This document shows positions 12,701 through 22,000 of a DNA stretch of 64,000 nucleotides, piece by piece (within the stretch, counting starts at the first letter, position 1; each line of letters opens with the position of its first letter). Where the stretch lies: contig OX246745.1 in assembly GCA_945910005.1 (NCBI GenBank), positions 15,574,006-15,638,005 on the forward strand, given 5' to 3'. This stretch comes from Isoperla grammatica. Lineage: Eukaryota > Arthropoda > Insecta > Plecoptera > Perlodidae. Position numbers and translations under genes: made by a program. The notes under the pieces are model-generated. The model was not told where the DNA came from. It did not search any database and saw nothing but the letters and a program-made list of their open reading frames with translations.

Positions 12701-13510
12701 GTTATCTTTTCTTTGTTCCAACAGACAGGTACTTTTAGGTACAGTAATAGGGTTCTGCCACTGGCACTCTTTGTGTGTGTTCCTTTCCGTCCATCATTCT
12801 TGCAACTCATCATCACTCTCCATTCCTCTCGTTCACAACCATCACATTACATTAGGGATGGCCAAAAAGTATCGATATTACGTTTTCTATATATATTGAG
12901 TAGTTAATGTCATTTGTAGAGGTGTAAACAAATTTAATTTTCAAGTTGAACATTTAGCACTTTCATTTTAGAAAACTAGCATATTTGACACTACTTTGTA
13001 GCTACTATTTTTTTTCATAAATATCAGTTCTTTGGAAATTTTAAATCTTATTTCAAATCGGGAAATATATACTCTAGACCCAATTTGCTGGATGTTTTGA
13101 AGTGTATGGAAACTTTGGAACAAAAAACTCCAAATGTATGTTTTTCAGCTAATATTTAATAATTTTGATATATTTTTTCTGTTTGTTTCATTGTAGATCT
13201 ATAGTATATGTATATATATTTGTAGTATTTGTATTGCCCTTTGTAAACCAGTTTTATATCTGAATACGATAAGACACATAAATATGAAAAGATCTTTTGT
13301 ATTTATTGTCTACTTAGTTATAAAAACTGTTTCTCAAAGGAATAGGACAAACTAATACTACCGGTATTAATATTAATTATCTGCTTTCAGAGTGGGGTGA
13401 CATACATAGCTAGTCCTGCTGGATCTACCAATGACCAGGCAGTTGTTGCTGCCTGTGACGACCACAAGATCACACTTGCCCACACCAACCTTCGCCTGTT
13501 CCACCACTAA
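583..13510 (+). CDS. ATIC: ATIC / PURH, bifunctional AICAR transformylase and IMP cyclohydrolase (spliced, 9 exons seen)
   Basis: The gene encodes the enzyme for the last two steps of de novo purine synthesis: formylation of AICAR with 10-formyl-THF, then ring closure to IMP in the cytosol. Joining 583-786, 2815-2973, 3553-3864, 4778-5164, 5484-5628, 5934-6107, 8635-8738, 11990-12153 and 13391-13510 gives one open frame of about 589 codons plus stop; animal ATIC has about 590 residues. Every junction has AG/GT borders and matching phase. The N-terminal cyclohydrolase (MGS-like) half shows [25 protein letters not shown] and [15 protein letters not shown]. The transformylase half shows [20 protein letters not shown] (with the catalytic Lys-His pair), [14 protein letters not shown] and [16 protein letters not shown], and the protein ends in LRLFHH. 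The first exon, with the start ATG, was not found; exon 583 opens in phase 1, so only a few N-terminal residues are missing. No inactivating change is seen. Confidence 0.96.
1455..1905 (-). repeat. possible LINE/SINE 3' remnant in an ATIC intron
   Basis: A TTTATTTATTTAA run near 1460 resembles the reversed A-rich tail of a retroposon. At 1801-1890 there is a GTCGCCTTTTATGACAGG stretch followed by an ATTCTACCCC motif, reminiscent of widespread invertebrate repeats. No coding remnant is visible, and the assignment is tentative. Confidence 0.3.
2815..2973 (+). CDS. ATIC: ATIC exon (third)
   Basis: The acceptor is TTCCAG at 2809-2814 and the donor is GTTTGT at 2974. It encodes [10 protein letters not shown] through [14 protein letters not shown] to AVENIDIGG, continuing the cyclohydrolase domain. 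The Tyr of NLYPF corresponds to an active-site residue in the family. Confidence 0.93.
3553..3864 (+). CDS. ATIC: ATIC exon (fourth)
   Basis: The acceptor is TTTTAG at 3552 and the donor is GTAAAT at 3865. It encodes [20 protein letters not shown], then [12 protein letters not shown] and [14 protein letters not shown], so it carries the end of the cyclohydrolase domain and the linker into the transformylase domain. Confidence 0.94.
3925..4010 (-). repeat. retroposon 3' end with (AAG)n tail, copy 1
   Basis: On the - strand this reads ATAGCCAAATGTGGACATTT followed by an AAG microsatellite (CTTCTTCTTCTT at 3931-3942 on +). The same junction recurs at 31469-31554, where a 14-bp target duplication surrounds it. 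This copy extends further 5' (towards 4010) before it fades. It lies just after the ATIC exon ending at 3864. Confidence 0.5.
4253..4590 (+). pseudogene. LINE fragment: C-terminal zinc-finger end of a non-LTR reverse transcriptase
   Basis: An open stretch of about 108 codons contains a [24 protein letters not shown] segment followed by C-x2-C...H-x4-C (CKLC, then HLLNC). This is the typical tail of jockey/R1-like retrotransposon polyproteins. It lies inside an ATIC intron in sense orientation, has no reverse transcriptase core beside it, and ends in a TAA. It is a 5'-truncated, dead insertion. Confidence 0.65.
4778..5164 (+). CDS. ATIC: ATIC exon (fifth, transformylase core)
   Basis: The acceptor is TTTTTAG at 4777 and the donor is GTAAAT at 5165. 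It encodes [19 protein letters not shown], then [20 protein letters not shown] and [19 protein letters not shown], and ends near EMLKNKKG. It contains the Lys-His catalytic pair of the AICAR transformylase. It is GC-richer than the flanking introns. Confidence 0.95.
5484..5628 (+). CDS. ATIC: ATIC exon (sixth)
   Basis: The acceptor is TTTTAG at 5483 and the donor is GTAAAG at 5629. It encodes [15 protein letters not shown] through [16 protein letters not shown] to FANVVTA, matching the middle of the transformylase domain. Confidence 0.92.
5934..6107 (+). CDS. ATIC: ATIC exon (seventh)
   Basis: The acceptor is TTCCAG at 5933 and the donor is GTAATT at 6108. It encodes [20 protein letters not shown], then [19 protein letters not shown] and [20 protein letters not shown], the most conserved block of the transformylase. 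Confidence 0.94.
6196..6595 (-). pseudogene. LINE 3' end (CR1/L2-like C-terminus), reversed
   Basis: The - strand frame from 6591 to 6325 reads [11 protein letters not shown] followed by [17 protein letters not shown]. This resembles the 'HSYNTR ... QSFxYxGxxLWNxLP' terminal signature of CR1/L2-group LINE polyproteins. The A/T-rich stretch at 6196-6240 would be its 3' tail. Only the last part of the element is present, antisense to ATIC within its intron. Confidence 0.6.
6675..6698 (+). repeat. G24 homopolymer
   Basis: An uninterrupted run of 24 G in an ATIC intron. It is G-quadruplex-capable on the + strand and prone to length error in sequencing. Confidence 0.95.
6819..7474. mobile_element. 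piggyBac-like nonautonomous element with TTAA duplication
   Basis: TTAA at 6819-6822 is followed by CCCATTGAGCC, and GGCGCAGTGGG at 7460-7470 is followed by TTAA at 7471-7474. TTAA target duplication with CCC...GGG termini is characteristic of piggyBac elements. The 648-bp interior (6823-7470) has an acidic Ser/Glu/Asp-rich - strand frame around 7040-7140, like the N-terminus of piggyBac transposases, but no catalytic domain. The call is by termini; the inner similarity is weak. Confidence 0.6.
7554..8343. mobile_element. TIR element, about 790 bp, with internal duplication
   Basis: The termini TACCGTATTTACACGCAT (7555) and its exact reverse complement ending in CGGTA at 8342 define a TIR of about 18 bp. 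If TA is the duplication, the element fits a TA-targeting superfamily. Inside, a block of about 140 bp ('gtgttcgaa...ttggcttcaaattactaggc...ttcggcattgattgag') occurs twice, near 7660 and 7795. The second motif at each end (CTGCGC/GCGGCTTATAATCG) extends the inverted similarity. No transposase is visible. Confidence 0.65.
8635..8738 (+). CDS. ATIC: ATIC exon (eighth)
   Basis: The acceptor is TTTAAG at 8634 and the donor is GTATGT at 8739. It encodes [20 protein letters not shown] followed by [16 protein letters not shown]. The first Trp codon is split with exon seven. Confidence 0.92.
8780..8990. mobile_element. half copy of the palindromic family seen at 12180
   Basis: GCCAATCGGCT at about 8796, TATAATG and GATCCAACAGCTTACCTTC at 8830, then the GTTTCGACAC...GTGTCGAAAC hairpin at 8926-8978, match in order one arm of the element at 12180-12670. 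Only one arm is clear. It lies within the ATIC intron after 8738. Confidence 0.6.
9896..10245 (+). mobile_element. 5S rRNA-derived SINE (SINE3-type)
   Basis: Positions 9896-10018 (123 nt, the length of 5S rRNA) contain CACCGAAGTTAAGCAACCTC, then a GGTGGATGGGTGACCA block, in the order and spacing of the internal promoter of 5S genes. The ends ACCAACGGT (9896-9904) and ACCGTTGGT (10010-10018) are perfect reverse complements, as in 5S helix I. A non-5S body follows with GTCCTTTCGGATGGGATATAA and a pyrimidine-rich end near 10240. The combination of 5S head and unrelated body is that of a SINE3 element, not a functional 5S gene. Confidence 0.75.
10440..11340 (+). repeat. tandem array, unit about 177 bp, about 5 units
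   Basis: The landmark CTCAAAAACTGTG starts at about 10767, 10944 and 11121, giving a 177-bp period. A diverged earlier copy is at 10447 and a partial one near 11290. Each unit repeats 'tactatgggtgg...gaaacat.tcag.gttta' and 'ttccgc..ggaggta.gaacctggg'. The 10447 to 10767 interval is 320 bp because of a 144-bp insertion; without it the period is 176 bp. Confidence 0.85.
10504..10634. mobile_element. 131-bp hairpin insertion inside the tandem array
   Basis: Perfect 34-bp inverted arms lie at 10504-10537 and 10568-10601, around a short TTAC-repeat loop. The insertion is bounded by a 13-bp direct repeat (ATAGGTAATATAT at 10491-10503 and 10635-10647). Removing one copy plus the insert restores the 177-bp period of the array. 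Confidence 0.75.
11990..12153 (+). CDS. ATIC: ATIC exon (ninth)
   Basis: The acceptor is TTGCCAG at 11989 and the donor is GTAATT at 12154. It encodes [18 protein letters not shown] through [20 protein letters not shown] to [12 protein letters not shown] and ends in phase 0. A palindromic mobile element starts only about 15 bp into the following intron. Confidence 0.93.
12168..12701. mobile_element. long palindromic element flanked by a 14-bp direct repeat
   Basis: The arm from GGTATATAATGTGAGG (12181) through GGATCCAACAGC, GACGGATTTGCGAG and CGTTTCGACCGAGGTC to CTACTCTAGTCAAC is repeated in inverted order, ending CATTATATACC at about 12652. Nested short palindromes (CTAGTTGACTAGAG) and a TA run fill the centre. 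TTAAGAAATATTTG occurs at 12168-12181 and 12688-12701 and may be the target duplication. The right side has about 35 extra bp (CCGATTGGCACC) that are also present at the 8780 copy. Confidence 0.65.
13391..13510 (+). CDS. ATIC: ATIC last exon with stop codon
   Basis: The acceptor is CTTTCAG at 13390. It encodes [20 protein letters not shown] and then HTNLRLFHH followed by TAA at 13508-13510. The C-terminal LFHH is conserved in ATIC. Confidence 0.95.
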   Translation, partial: SGVTYIASPAGSTNDQAVVAACDDHKITLAHTNLRLFHH

Positions 13511-13741
13511 GAAATTGTTTTTAATACAATGAAATGTTGTTTACAGACAAGGCAAAAAAAAACATAAAAGTAAAATGTATCTAAAGAAATCTTTACAGAA
13601 ACTTGTAATCTTTTGAATTATCCTTCTCTCCATTTTCAGACATTATAATTATGTTTTCATTGTTGTCAAGTACGCATGACCATATTCTCAATTGGGAGGT
13701 CATAAGGTTTTATGGAGTGATAGTGGAAATTATATATGAAC

Positions 13742-13747
13742 AATAAA
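13742..13747 (+). terminator. ATIC: candidate polyadenylation signal of ATIC
   Basis: An AATAAA hexamer lies about 230 bp after the ATIC stop codon, a reasonable 3' UTR length. No transcript evidence is available, so it is only a candidate. Confidence 0.5.
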
Positions 13748-15860
13748 CAGACGCACAAATTGAAACGACGGAACAAAGTGGAATCGATTATTGCACTGCC
13801 TTCAATATTGATTTACTTCATTGCAAGGTTAACAATTTTCAAAAAATTACAAAAACAAATATAACCAAAAATAAGGAAAATACTTGACAAAATCCGTTAA
13901 TCAGCAAAAGTGGACCAATCCTTGAAAACGATAGCCTCTGTTATACACATAATGGTGCAAGTACAAAACCTGTAAACAGCATTTCAGTGTAGGGCCTACT
14001 TTTTAATGCTTTTGTTTGTTACAAGTAAACCATGTTTTCAGTACTACAACAACTACTACTACTAATGTTTGCTTACTGCTTAGTGTGTTCCAACACTAGT
14101 GAACTGATGCTGTGTAACAATCCTATTCTACATACAGCATGAGTTCCATTTATGTTATTATGTCATCACTATTGATCTGATATTTAGTTAAGTACTACTA
14201 TTGTTCGACTGCAAATTGGGCTCTATTGTGCTATTCTTATATTATGTCCTGTAGTTTGGACTACATTGTTTATTGTGCTATACTATATGTGGCAGTTAGG
14301 CTCCAATATATTACTCCTATGTTACTATTCTATCACTAAGGTTCTGATAACTCGTATTTTACTTTATTTGGGACTTCTTTATTATTATTGCAACTCTAAG
14401 CAACCCAACCCTCGCACCAACATTTGAGTTAAGCACCTCACGCACTCCCTTATGGGAATAAGTAGCAACTCCATATTTCATGTACGGAAGCTATCATCTT
14501 CTAGTGTAGGCCTTTTCTGCAGAACATGAAGAAGCATTGCATGACGTTTAAAGACATAGGTGTTAAATGGGATGTCAATTTGTTGTTGTTAACTAGATTA
14601 TTACTTTTATATATGTGTCCTTGTATTGTATTAATACTAATTGAATTTTGATTTGATGGGCCAATTAAGGAATACCTCATTAAGCAAAGTATAAGCTATG
14701 ATTTGTGTTTTATATGATAAGTGTTAATGATCACTTGTACTGGAATTTAATACTGCACATTTTGCCGCCACCCATGGGCTTGGAAAGGGCTACTGTATTT
14801 TCCATTTCAACTTACACAGTTGTAAAATCAAACCTCAAAAGAAGTTATTGGTGTTATTAGAGACCATAAATGTCAACCATGCCTTTCTTCTGCAAAGTAC
14901 TCACCATCCCTTATAGTACAGGCAGCTCCAAGCCATATTGGCCTCCAACGACAGCGAAAAAATACCTTACTTCCCCCACTGTATCAACAATTAAACACAA
15001 TTATAAGTTTTAATTATTAACTTTAGCGATCCTCAAATTCTGTACGTGATGTTAACTTAGATTTTAGGTTATTTATTTCGAAGACAAAATAATCGGAGGT
15101 CACTTTATTTTGGAAGCTATGCATCTACCCTTCTTGCTGGTCGGAGAAACGGTCAACTTGATTGAAGTTTACAACCTCGTACAAAGAGAGCAATAAACCA
15201 GCCGCGATTGAACCCAAAATTTGCCGCTGTGCTAGTTGATCTGGAAAATACAGTAGAAACAATCTTCCCTCCAGGCGTTTTTAATAGTGCAGTTGGTAAT
15301 ACGTAAACTTCAAACTGTCAGTAGTACCATCCCGGTTTAGTCTCTAGCAGACGACACTCGCTTCTCGAGCGAGTGACGTGCATGCGCCATCTACTACTAC
15401 CCCTACCCCCTATCCGAGTCTCGGCGGGTAATATAAAGAAGCGACGATAGCTCAGAAATACAGTTTCACACATACATTCCCGAGAGCTACCAGCCATGCA
15501 CAGAGCCTGTCTGTAATTTGCATATGTGCCATACCCAGGTTGATTTGGTTTATGACAACACTACTGAAATGTACTTTGTTATTGTTCTTGTTATAAGATT
15601 TCTAAAAATCTTGTTTTGAATTGTAATATGGCCGTCCATAAGGTATGCTGGATGGTATAGAATGGAGAGATTTTTGTATCTGGTTTTTATATTGTGTATT
15701 TCAAGGAGTATTTTTCTAAAGGCAATATATTATCTACTTTGAAAAATTAGTTTTACTTCATTTTAGTGGTTGAGTTAGTACCCGAGTATTTACCCCTGGA
15801 AGCTGTGTCTCTGTCTGAATGAGACTGGACAAGCAACATCCACATACCAAACACTGATGA
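13748..15860. other. intergenic stretch, nothing recognised
   Basis: AT-rich sequence after the ATIC 3' end. No exon-like open frame, RNA or clear repeat was recognised. A slightly GC-richer patch at 15300-15520, containing GAGTCTCGGCGGGTAATATAAAG, has a TATAA-like motif and could be an unannotated promoter, but this is speculative. Confidence 0.4.
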
Positions 15861-15865
15861 ATAAC

Positions 15866-15867
<2 letters not shown>

Positions 15868-15896
<29 letters not shown>

Positions 15897-16125
15897 CGGC
15901 CACGACCGTACATACAGTAACACGATGCAAAGAAGACACACACGAGAATGGCGCAAAGAAGATCATATCAAAATACAGTGTATACTATGAACAAGTACTA
16001 ATAAGACAGTAACGACTGAAGTTGAACAAGGTACCGCATGGAAATACTTGACATTACGTCCGTATTGTCTGTATAACATGTAACACCGGCTTTGACCGAG
16101 ATTGATGACTGTTTAAACTATTATT
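15868..16125 (+). mobile_element. 5'-truncated R4/Dong element 3' UTR in a TAA repeat
   Basis: An (AAT)n run at about 15868-15895 is followed directly by CGGCCACGACCGTACATA and, later, by CATGGAAATACTTGACAT and TTTGACCGAGATTG. These blocks match, in the same order, the 3' UTR of the full-length element at 31352-35849 (reverse strand). Insertion next to TAA repeats fits Dong target preference. No ORF portion is present. Confidence 0.6.
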
Positions 16126-16324
16126 ATTATTTTTTTTTTATTAATTGTTTATTGTCATAGAACCTACATTCTGCGAGAGGGATCAAGCATTTTCAAATGT
16201 ACAATCATGATACAAACAATACATGCATGGATTTGTAATTATAGGAATGTTATACAGAGATCAAATTTTGACACATGTTTATGGAGTTATTAGGTAATTC
16301 GATTTGCTTGAAAATGTCCTAATA

Positions 16325-16450
16325 CACGTGATTAGTGAAGTTAAATAAGGTAGACACATGGAAATACTTGACATTACGTCCGTATAACATGTTAACGCCG
16401 GTTTTGACCGAGATTGTATGATTGCGATACATTCAATAAAAAAAAAAAAA
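16325..16450 (+). repeat. second copy of the Dong 3' terminus
   Basis: GAAGTTAAATAAGGTAGACA, then CATGGAAATACTTGACATTA and GGTTTTGACCGAGATTG, followed by AATAAAAAAAA, repeat the 3' end found at 16018-16107 and, inverted, at 31376-31445. It sits in the spacer of a palindrome whose arms are 16205-16325 and 16624-17360 (interrupted). Confidence 0.55.
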
Positions 16451-16658
16451 TATTTTTAAGCATTTGCTATACTGGATTGTCTCCTGATTGAGACAGTGCA
16501 GTCCCACCATCAATGATCTACTGAGGGAATACATCTACTACACCAAATATAGGAGAGTTTGAAACTACACTAGAACCCTGCTACGTACAGCATTCTTTTG
16601 AGTAACTTATGTCCTTTTATGTGTATGTATTAGGACATTTTCAAGCAAATCAAATTAC

Positions 16659-17016
16659 CTAATAACTAGAGATCCTTGTAAATGGTTTTATTTTTTAGCA
16701 TATTTTGTTTTATTTAATCTAAATTTCGCTGTTGAGCAGTAATTTCAGCTTTTTGGCGGTGTTTCAATTTTAATTTACCAAATCTAATTTGTATCTAGTA
16801 TTCTAACGTATGTGGCATGCCTACATTGTCGCGAAAGAAGAGAAGAAAAAAAGAAAGCTGTCGCTAGGAATGCGGAATGCAGTCGACGCACAAGCTACGA
16901 GAAAAATCTGGCGAGCCGGTTTGGCAGGGGTGGAAGGGTCACTGCAGAAAATGTTGAAAATTACATTTTTGACAGAAATTCGGCGATTTAGCTTCAATTC
17001 AACACCTTCAGTCTTT

Positions 17017-17076
<60 letters not shown>

Positions 17077-17292
17077 ATAGCGCTTCGGTAGATACATAGT
17101 GGTGTACAAGGCACCTGTAAACAGTAACCTTATGCTATTTCGCGTATACACGGGATTTCGTTTTATTTCCCGATTCAAAAAGACTATTTTTGGACTCAAC
17201 AGACTGTCATGCCAACATATTTCAAATGCTGCGCGTTCCAAGTGATTTCGCGCTATCGCGCATTGCTAAATACAAGGATCTCTACTAATAAC
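16659..17292. mobile_element. hAT-type nonautonomous element, 618 bp, 8-bp TSD
   Basis: The 8-bp direct repeat CTAATAAC (16659-16666 and 17285-17292) flanks perfect 14-bp TIRs TAGAGATCCTTGTA (16667-16680) and TACAAGGATCTCTA (17271-17284). An 8-bp duplication is diagnostic of hAT. It splits the right arm of an older palindrome: the arm resumes at 17293 exactly where it stopped at 16666. It contains an (ATTT)n microsatellite at 17015-17075 and no transposase. Confidence 0.8.
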
Positions 17293-17488
17293 TCCATAAA
17301 CATGTGTCAAAATTTGATCTCTGTATAAGATTCCAATAATTACAAATCCATGCAAGGAAAATACTGACGAGTAACATTCCTCCATCACGAATCGGAATTT
17401 AGTCCACTTTTTTCACTATTTTTGGACAAATTATGGTTAAGTGGTGTTCTACTAACATTTTGAATTTTTCTGCTTTCCTACTACTATT

Positions 17489-17666
17489 AGGCCCGAATGC
17501 ATAGTTCACACTCAAGCTCTCCTCAATTCAGCCTCTCCTCAGCCTCACCTAGCCACCAATCACAGCGCCGTCCATATGGCAATGCCGTTCTGTGATTGGT
17601 GGTTGAGCGAAGCTGAGGAGAGGCTGAGTTGAGGAAGGCTTGAGTCTGGACTATGCATGCGGACCT
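17489..17666. mobile_element. fold-back MITE, about 178 bp
   Basis: The arms start AGGCCCGAATGCATAGT and end ACTATGCATGCGGACCT. They pair through CTCAAGC, TCCTCAATTCAGCCTCTCCTCAG and CCACCAATCACAG around a short loop near 17570. There is no coding content. Confidence 0.7.
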
Positions 17667-18679
17667 TAGTCTTTTGAGTAATTAGTTGACGACCAATACA
17701 TCTGTAAAACTCCTACTGCCGAAAGCTCTTATCTATATCTATTTTAGATATGTACTCCCACAAATATCATAGACTTGAGGACACTTTCCTACTGGGAAAT
17801 ATGATGGGTAAAATTTGTTTACAAGTAACTTGAATCATCTTTACTACATATTAAAATATATTTTAGTTTATTTACCTATTTAAAGACAAAATAATTTGTT
17901 TGGACTAAACTAAATGGCCTACTTATTGTTGGCCACTCCTTAATAAAATAATACTACTATCTAAACAAACACATCTAGGCTAATATACCATTTCACAGAA
18001 ATACCAGGGTTGTAATTAAATTGTGTTCTGTACTATCGTAATCATTGGTAACTGCTGTTTTCTGTATATAATGTTAGGATCCAATCTTCTGATGGAAGTC
18101 ATATACTGTAGCTTGATTGCTCTATCGAGTCTACAGAGTGGGCTAAAAATTACCTATCGGTGTTCTCATGTGAATGAAACATCAACATGACAACAGATCA
18201 TTATGGAGTTGAAATAATATACTAGGAGTAAAGACTCTGATTTCAATCCGTGCAATTACTATACATATTTATTTTAGTATATAAAAAGGTGTACTTGACA
18301 TGAATGAATTATTCTTCTGCTAAAAGAAATAGAAAATAAAGAAATTAGGAAATGTGCTACGGAAGTAAATTTACACCTACCGCATTCGTAGTGTTTTCTC
18401 ATTCTAATAAAGACTTGTGTTTTACTATATTATATGTTATATTATGGCACTTAGTTTATGGTTACTAACGGACATATTTTTTTGATCAGCTAAGTTAAAG
18501 TAACCACTTTTTGTAAGCCAATATCGTGTGAACTACTCATTTTCAGGCATCATAGTTCGGCCATAAAAAAAATGCTGACAAGTAATTTTGTACCCTTTCT
18601 TAGGCGGATTTAACACCAAAGTATAATAGTTGCACATCATCAACAGTTTTCTATTGAACGATGAACATTCTATAAAACA

Positions 18680-19035
18680 TTACGAAAGTTTAATTCTTTT
18701 CTGAATTGTCCTAACCATCAGTTGCTTTAGTTTAAAATTTTTGTCTCGAGGCCGCAATTCCTTTTTTTCACACAAGCATTTCGTCACTAAGCGTACAAAG
18801 TAAAACCGTCGCGACCCATCTCGGCAGATCAGCTTGACTTTGCGACGCTTCGTCTCCGACTTCTTGCACTGCCACTCTTCGAATGTGGGCGTTGGTTGAG
18901 TAACTTCCGGGAGCGCAGGTAACACGTACCGGTAACATATGTCGGTACAGATGATGTCTTTCACTGGATAGGCAGAGCTACAGCCGCCGTCCGATATGTA
19001 CCGTTTCGTTTTCAGTTCAATGCAGTCCCCCTTGT
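18680..19035 (-). CDS. sclerostin-like gene, exon with the cystine-knot domain
   Basis: The acceptor on the - strand is GCATTTCAG just before 19035 and the stop TAA is at 18682-18680. It encodes DKGDCIELKTKRYISDGGC, SSAYPVKDIICTDICYRY, EEWQCKKSETKRRKVKLIC and FVRLVTKCLCEKK, then a Lys/Arg-rich tail. All eight expected cysteines are present and no stop interrupts the frame. Confidence 0.85.
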
Positions 19036-22000
19036 CTGAAATGCAAATGTATAATATGTAGGGAAATTCCATATCGATAATCACAACAACAATAAAAAAT
19101 TATCGCAATATATCGCAATAATATCGGCGCAAAAAAAATCGTCTCGATATTGCCTTTTCAATTTTTATCGCGATATATCTATTTATTTATTTATTCAATA
19201 ATTCACATACAGCGTATTCTGCCATTTGGCGTGAAATAATAAACATAACAATTAAAACACAGAAATAAGCACAAAGAACACAAATTACACATGTATTTGT
19301 CAATACTACGTAAAATAGTACAATAACAAAAACAAACAAAGTACAAAAAATGCCAGTGAAAGAGACAATGCGTACAATGAAGTATAAAACAGGTAAAAGA
19401 GTGTTAAAACACAGGTAATAATATCTTATTTATCTTTATTTATCGCCGCGATATTATGAAATAAGCACTAAAACTACTTTTTAAATTTGCGTCATGTGTG
19501 GGGGGGGGGGAGGGTAGTGGCGAATAGTTTTCTTACGGCTACATCGAAGGAGGGCACTCGGCGGCTGGTCGGTGGTCACTTGGCTAACGTTGAGCAGGCG
19601 CCCAATTCAAATATGAAATCAAGTCGCCGCGATTATCGGGATATCGCACAGAAGTTAATATCGTACGATTATCGCGATATGGCTTGCCATATCGCAATAA
19701 TAACGATATACGATATTATCGATATTTATCGATATGCGATTATCGTTGACATTCCTATGAAAATATGTTAATTTTAAGGAACGTGCTTTTGGATTAATTT
19801 GTAACTCTTCAAACTTAAACAGGTATTTTAGCTCGCTGCCACTTACTTCACATTTCGGACCTACACACACACTTCTACTGCTTCACACAGTACAAAAGCA
19901 TGGCGCCTATAGGCTGTCTGTAGCCTAGTTTATCCCTTTTAAGTAATCAGAATAAAATATTTTTGTATTTATAACAGGAGATCCTAATCTATAGTAGAAC
20001 AATACAAAAATCACATGCAACTTTGCAACTTCCCTATTGCAGGAATACGGTATCAATAATAATACGTAATAATAGTAATATGATAATCTTATGTTGAAAA
20101 AAGTGGTGACATAACACGAGCGCTTCCCCCCTCCCTCCCCCCCCCCCCAAAAAAATAATAAGGCGAGGAATAAGGTGCATTATTCTTTACAGCTAGATAT
20201 TTGGAAAGTAAACATGAATGGAAAGTCCCTACAGCGACTTCACTACACATCAGCTGTTATCAATAAAAGTGTTTTATAACACACTGGATCTTTATCAGAA
20301 ACTCAGTACACAGCAATAATATAATTTTGCACTACCTCTTCCGATTTCTATTTCTGCGGAAAATAGTGGCCAAACTTATGTGCAAGTACAAGTACATTCA
20401 AACACACCCTAAATTATGTTAATTATCTTTTACTTGGCGTGCCCCGGTGTTCTTTCAAGTTAGATATTAACTTTGCAAGTTTGAAACTGTTGGTTGGCAA
20501 AACAACATCCGGCCGTCCCACAAGAATAGAGGTAAACCCAGCCTGCAGTAATCCCGCTTTGTGCTGAGATCTAGCGGCGGGATTCTGAGCTACATTCGAA
20601 AACTTGGAGAAGAAGTATTTTAATGTGTGTGGAGGTCTCTTGACAATAACACTATGAGTAATGACATTACATAATTATTTATTAAACAATCGCATCCGAA
20701 TTTAGTTAGCAAAGTAGGCCCTAAAGTGTAGTAATGTTTCATTTTTCATTGCATATAGTTTCATTATATTTTCTTCGTAATCAGTCTGTTTATAACTCAA
20801 TAGGATAGATATTAAATAAATGAATGCAAACACATACTGCTTCCTCGGTAAAATAGGCGATAGCACACAAAAAGTATACATATATTATTTATATTTTATC
20901 AGAAATTACGGGATATGATAGTTGAGCATCTGCCCCACTAAACCAGTCAATTAAAGCAAGCCCTAGCCTACATCATCTACACGATTGGCGTAATATGATT
21001 CCCAGTTCTCATTATAAACACTGTCCACTAGACTGCTCGTGAAATGAATAGCGTTGGGATATTTGACGTGAACTACGCTTTTTATTGTAGAGACCGGGGT
21101 TCGATTGGGGTAGTTTTTTACGTTCTGTCTTTCCATGTATATATTGTAGGGATGGGCAAATACGTTTAATAGCCTAAACGTTTAACCGTTTTTAAAACTC
21201 GCGTTTAAACGTTTAAACGTTTTATTCGCTCTATCCCCTGCCACGAGATGAATAAAATGACCTTTGCAGTAAATTACCGAAAAGTTCCGAAACATTGGGT
21301 AAAATTACAATTTGTAGCAAGAAAAAACTAAAATAGTAGACTAGTACTGCAGTAAGCTCCGTTGTAAAATATTTGTTTGTTATCTTATATACAAACACTT
21401 CTGTACACACGTTTAAACGAGGCGTAAAAAGTACAAACGTTTAAAGCCACTCCCACGTTTAAACGTTTAAACGTCCCATCCCTATTATATTGTGTAAATA
21501 TAATTGAAAATCAGATAATTTATATTATTTCATTCATCGTCCATCCTTGAAATGTGACACCCTTTCTTACAAATCATAACGCAGACTAGGATTGAAATGC
21601 TTGCAATAGATAATACAGGATACGCGTTGTAATGCGGGTATGAAGAAATTAAAAGACAAAATTAAAAGAGGACCAAAAAATGTAGTTTTTCAAATTAATC
21701 CACGGTAAAAAAAAAACTCTTCGGATTGAAATAATGTTTATTGTTTTGAATCCTATCAGGTATATCGTGTTTAGATTAGTAGCGTGGAGAATCGCTGATG
21801 TTCGGGTTCTCACGAAGCGTTGGGATCGGGTTCACGCACTTGATGACGATTGCACAACAAACCAGTACGTTAACGATGACTGAGAATCAGCCAGTACACT
21901 CATTACAAATATTATACTGATTTTCAAAGTGTCAGTTGTAAGTTACAACTTGAGATTGTCACGAGTTACTGCAGCCCAATTATAATAATGGGAGATTTGT

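Larger units (their letters stand above)
16205..17365. repeat. older palindrome interrupted by the hAT insertion
   Basis: The left arm, 16205-16325 (ATGGATTTGTAATTATAGGA ... TTGCTTGAAAATGTCCTAAT), is matched in inverted order by 16624-16666 plus 17293-17360. The spacer holds the Dong 3' end. The arms differ by a few substitutions, so the palindrome is older than the hAT element inside it. Confidence 0.65.

Noticed and set aside
15753..15956. Minus-strand frames with poly-Ile or poly-Leu
   Set aside because: Translations of an AAT microsatellite.
21080..21112. tRNA B-box-like GGGGTTCGATTGGGG
   Set aside because: No A-box at the right distance and no paired arms.
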